DNA from: an uncultured Alphaproteobacteria bacterium | GTDB lineage: Bacteria; Pseudomonadota; Alphaproteobacteria; Rickettsiales; Midichloriaceae | NCBI GenBank assembly: GCA_903860855.1 | Contig: CAIOSF010000129.1 | Coordinates: 1 to 7,673 of the forward strand | Direction: 5' to 3' | Length of the DNA: 7,673 nt | Shown: positions 6,220-7,673 of the stretch, in pieces | Layout: every line of letters starts with the position of its first letter | Numbering within the stretch: the stretch's first letter is position 1 | The notes under the pieces: generated by a model | What the model was told of the DNA's origin: nothing | What the model saw: the letters and a program-made list of their open reading frames with translations, nothing else | The model's database searches: none | Position numbers and translations under genes: made by a program

Positions 6220-6328
6220 CCCCTTGTACAACAGGTAAACAACAAAGCTGACTAAGCTTCTTTTCTATTTCTGGTATTCCGAGATATATAGCAGCAGTGA
6301 CAAATCTTACTAAAGTCTCAGATATCAT
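6065..6328 (-). pseudogene. Detached C-terminal piece of the SpoT-like HD protein
   Basis: ATG 6328 overlaps the TGA of the upstream HD fragment (ATGA). The first 33 or so residues, MISETLVRFVTAAIYLGIPEIEKKLSQLCC, match what normally follows the HD domain of RelA/SpoT proteins (family form E(T)L..F..IA..LGIPEIE..L..LC). It is therefore the continuation of the 6325-6855 gene, displaced by a -1 frame change at a run of six A. Recognisable similarity ends near 6228; the remaining codons to 6065 run antisense through the end of the transporter gene and are probably not meaningful. It may be made by frameshifting, by slippage on the A-run, by coupled re-initiation, or not at all. Confidence 0.55.
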
Positions 6329-6855
6329 TTTTTAACACTATCAGGTGATGTTACTCTTATAGTCTCCAGATCGTGCAATCTATCAAATTGTTTTATAAGG
6401 ATAAAATCGTATTTTTTTTCCTTTATTAATATCTCAATCAGTTCACTTCCATTAATTTTACGGTCATCTCTTTCGATTTCAATTAACTCCATCACTTGAT
6501 TTGCAATGGCTCTGGAGAATATATGCTGAATAGCCTCAAATGTGAGAGCCATATCTTCTATGGCACCGTGAAGTATAGCAGTTATAATTAAATCGGTTCT
6601 ATAATATCTAGGTTGCTTTTGAGCCACATACTCGGCGAACATATAAGCAACTTCTAGCTGATGAGAGTAACATGACTCCCCAGATTTCCTCTTCTGATCT
6701 CCATAACATTCTCTAGCATAATAGATAGCCTTTTGAATCTCTTGCATATCTAGTAACTGACCAGATGTCTCACTCAATAAGAAAAGCCTATCGAGTAGCC
6801 TACTAGAATAATGGCAAGGTTTAAATTTTAACTCCCAGCTGTTAATATCTTCCAT
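6325..6855 (-). CDS. SpoT-like HD-domain protein, N-terminal hydrolase region only, degenerate HD motif
   Basis: The 176-residue product matches the (p)ppGpp-hydrolase (HD) domain of RelA/SpoT proteins and lacks the synthetase, TGS and ACT domains, like the short SpoT fragments found in several copies in Rickettsia genomes. Seen: AIYYARECYGDQKRKSGESCYSHQLEVAYM (43-72), containing the first metal-binding His (His65); ILHGAIEDM (94-102), equivalent to LHDTIEDT but with the HD aspartate replaced by Gly97; and FDRLHDLETI (157-166), with the conserved later Asp158. Loss of the HD aspartate should impair Mn binding and hydrolysis, so the protein may be inactive or regulatory (inference). ATG 6855 has AAGG five bases upstream. 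The frame ends early at TGA 6325 because of a -1 change after AAAAAA; the natural continuation is the piece at 6065-6328. It converges with the transporter gene. Confidence 0.75.
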   Translation of the reverse strand: MEDINSWELKFKPCHYSSRLLDRLFLLSETSGQLLDMQEIQKAIYYARECYGDQKRKSGESCYSHQLEVAYMFAEYVAQKQPRYYRTDLIITAILHGAIEDMALTFEAIQHIFSRAIANQVMELIEIERDDRKINGSELIEILIKEKKYDFILIKQFDRLHDLETIRVTSPDSVKK

Positions 6856-7196
6856 AACTACCTTATAATACCAGACACCATCTTTAAATATCGCTCATTG
6901 CATTTATTTAAATGAGCTCAGTATAACGCAAAATTTTGACTCCACTAATCTTGAATTATATTCAATATTAAGTATTAATCTCATATATTATATATAATAA
7001 ATAGAGAATATCTCGTCCCTATTTTTCATTCTTGTTTTAGTTATACAATCTATGATACAGTGACAGAAGCGATTTATCCCAGAAATAACACATAGAAGGA
7101 CAATTGACTAGATGTTTTGATCCATATTATCGATCTCATGGTTTTATGACGGCATGATTGTTGTTCTTGTTTTATTTTATATAGTTCATATAGTTG
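6856..7196. other. Divergent intergenic region, about 340 bases
   Basis: Very A+T-rich spacer between the minus-strand SpoT-like gene and the plus-strand HD gene. No gene, tRNA or repeat copy was recognised. It holds an inverted repeat at 6893-6917, a minus-strand TATACT box at 6920-6925 and weak plus-strand promoter candidates. Of these, TTGTTG (7158-7163) with TATAGT (7180-7185) would start transcription only about five bases before ATG 7197. Confidence 0.45.
6893..6925 (-). promoter_or_regulatory. TATACT box followed by an inverted repeat upstream of the SpoT-like gene
   Basis: On the minus strand a good -10 box, TATACT (6925-6920), is followed at once by GCTCATT...AATGAGC (6917-6911 and 6899-6893), a perfect 7-bp inverted repeat with an 11-base loop. 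The repeat would overlap the transcription start, so it could be an operator or a leader hairpin. No convincing -35 box is seen. Confidence 0.3.
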
Positions 7197-7673
7197 ATGC
7201 CTAAAATTACATCACTTCCGAGACTTAATAATGCAATGATAGGGGAACAAAATCCAATAGCGCTGAGTCAGCGACATATCAAGCAACTGATCCGAAGGCT
7301 AAGACAACCAAAGCAGCGGAATTTAAAAACTAGATCTGGTGTGAGATGCTCTTTGATATTACCTGCTATTGTCACATGTTGTGTTACTTGTGGATACTTC
7401 TTGTTTTTAGATAATGTTCATGCTTTGAGAGTTGAAAATACAGTGTGGGGAAATGAAGAGATAAATGACCCCTTAATTGAAAAATTATTGGATTCTAAAA
7501 TAATGGTGAGATTAAAACATATTGATCAATCTGGACCAGGGCCATACCTAGGCTCATTGCCAAAATTTAGCAGGTATGAGCATTCAGTTGGAGTATGGGC
7601 TCTATTGAGAAAAAGCGGAGCTTCACAGAAAGAACAGGTTGCCGGCCTATTACACGACTCATCCCATACAGCC
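7197..7673 (+). CDS. HD-domain phosphohydrolase with N-terminal membrane or signal segment (partial, runs off the window)
   Basis: The frame from ATG 7197 stays open for 159 codons to the window edge. A basic N-terminus (IKQLIRRLRQPKQRN, 28-42) is followed by a hydrophobic segment (about 52-71, with SLILPAIVTCC and GYFLFL) ending in DNVHA, which could be a signal-peptidase site or an anchor. The soluble part begins VRLKHIDQSGPGPY (104-117), then FSRYEHSVGVW (124-134) with the first metal His129, and VAGLLHDSSHTA (148-159) with the His153-Asp154 pair. This is the N-terminal half of an HD (PF01966-type) fold related to dGTPase/SAMHD1-like hydrolases; similar proteins occur in intracellular bacteria. 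The substrate is unknown. There is no Shine-Dalgarno site. ATG 7236 is an alternative start, and a start near GTG 7344 would leave a shorter, more typical signal peptide. Confidence 0.75.
   Translation, partial: MPKITSLPRLNNAMIGEQNPIALSQRHIKQLIRRLRQPKQRNLKTRSGVRCSLILPAIVTCCVTCGYFLFLDNVHALRVENTVWGNEEINDPLIEKLLDSKIMVRLKHIDQSGPGPYLGSLPKFSRYEHSVGVWALLRKSGASQKEQVAGLLHDSSHTA

Noticed and set aside
7260..7272. CGCTGAGTCAGCG palindrome
   Set aside because: It lies inside the coding frame of the HD protein and a single 6-bp palindrome has no supporting context.
1..7673. tRNA, rRNA, CRISPR array, transposase or integrase
   Set aside because: No cloverleaf-like stretch, regularly spaced repeats or mobile-element protein motifs were found on either strand.

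Overview
The window looks like a piece of an alphaproteobacterial chromosome, most likely from a Rickettsiales-type intracellular bacterium. This is inferred from several things together: an A+T-rich base composition, a TatA ending in the form FGAGKIPKIM, a HemB of the non-zinc aspartate type, a free-standing SpoT-like HD fragment, a ProP/MHS-type transporter with a broken frame, and short palindromic repeats between genes like those known from Rickettsia and Wolbachia. No tRNA, rRNA, CRISPR array, transposase or integrase was seen.

Layout. Bases 1-204 hold nothing recognisable. A short tatA gene lies on the minus strand (205-375). A gap of about 430 bases follows, with a small GC-rich island and the first copy (A) of a palindromic repeat of about 80 bp. 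Next on the plus strand are pdhA (pyruvate dehydrogenase E1 alpha), a WrbA-like flavoprotein gene, repeat copy C, and pdhB (E1 beta). The flavoprotein gene therefore splits the usual pdhA-pdhB pair. Past pdhB lie a second kind of repeat and repeat copy B, whose end overlaps the stop codon of the convergent minus-strand hemB. A divergent promoter region separates hemB from an MFS transporter gene that carries two mutually compensating frame changes. Tail to tail with it is a minus-strand SpoT-like HD-domain gene. That gene has lost the aspartate of its HD pair and is cut by a -1 frame change at a run of six A. The window ends inside a plus-strand HD-domain phosphohydrolase gene with an N-terminal membrane or signal segment.

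Functions. The left two thirds is core metabolism: pyruvate to acetyl-CoA (PdhAB), tetrapyrrole synthesis (HemB), redox (WrbA-like) and protein export (TatA). The right third (4888-7673) is more accessory: solute uptake and two nucleotide-type HD proteins, with two of the three genes showing decay or recoding.

The least ordinary signal is the repeat family. Three copies (631-710, 2399-2467, 3538-3617) share terminal inverted repeats of the form ATACCAG...CTGGTAT and an internal block TAGTTAAAA. Copies A and B also encode a similar peptide in one frame, as described for Rickettsia palindromic elements.
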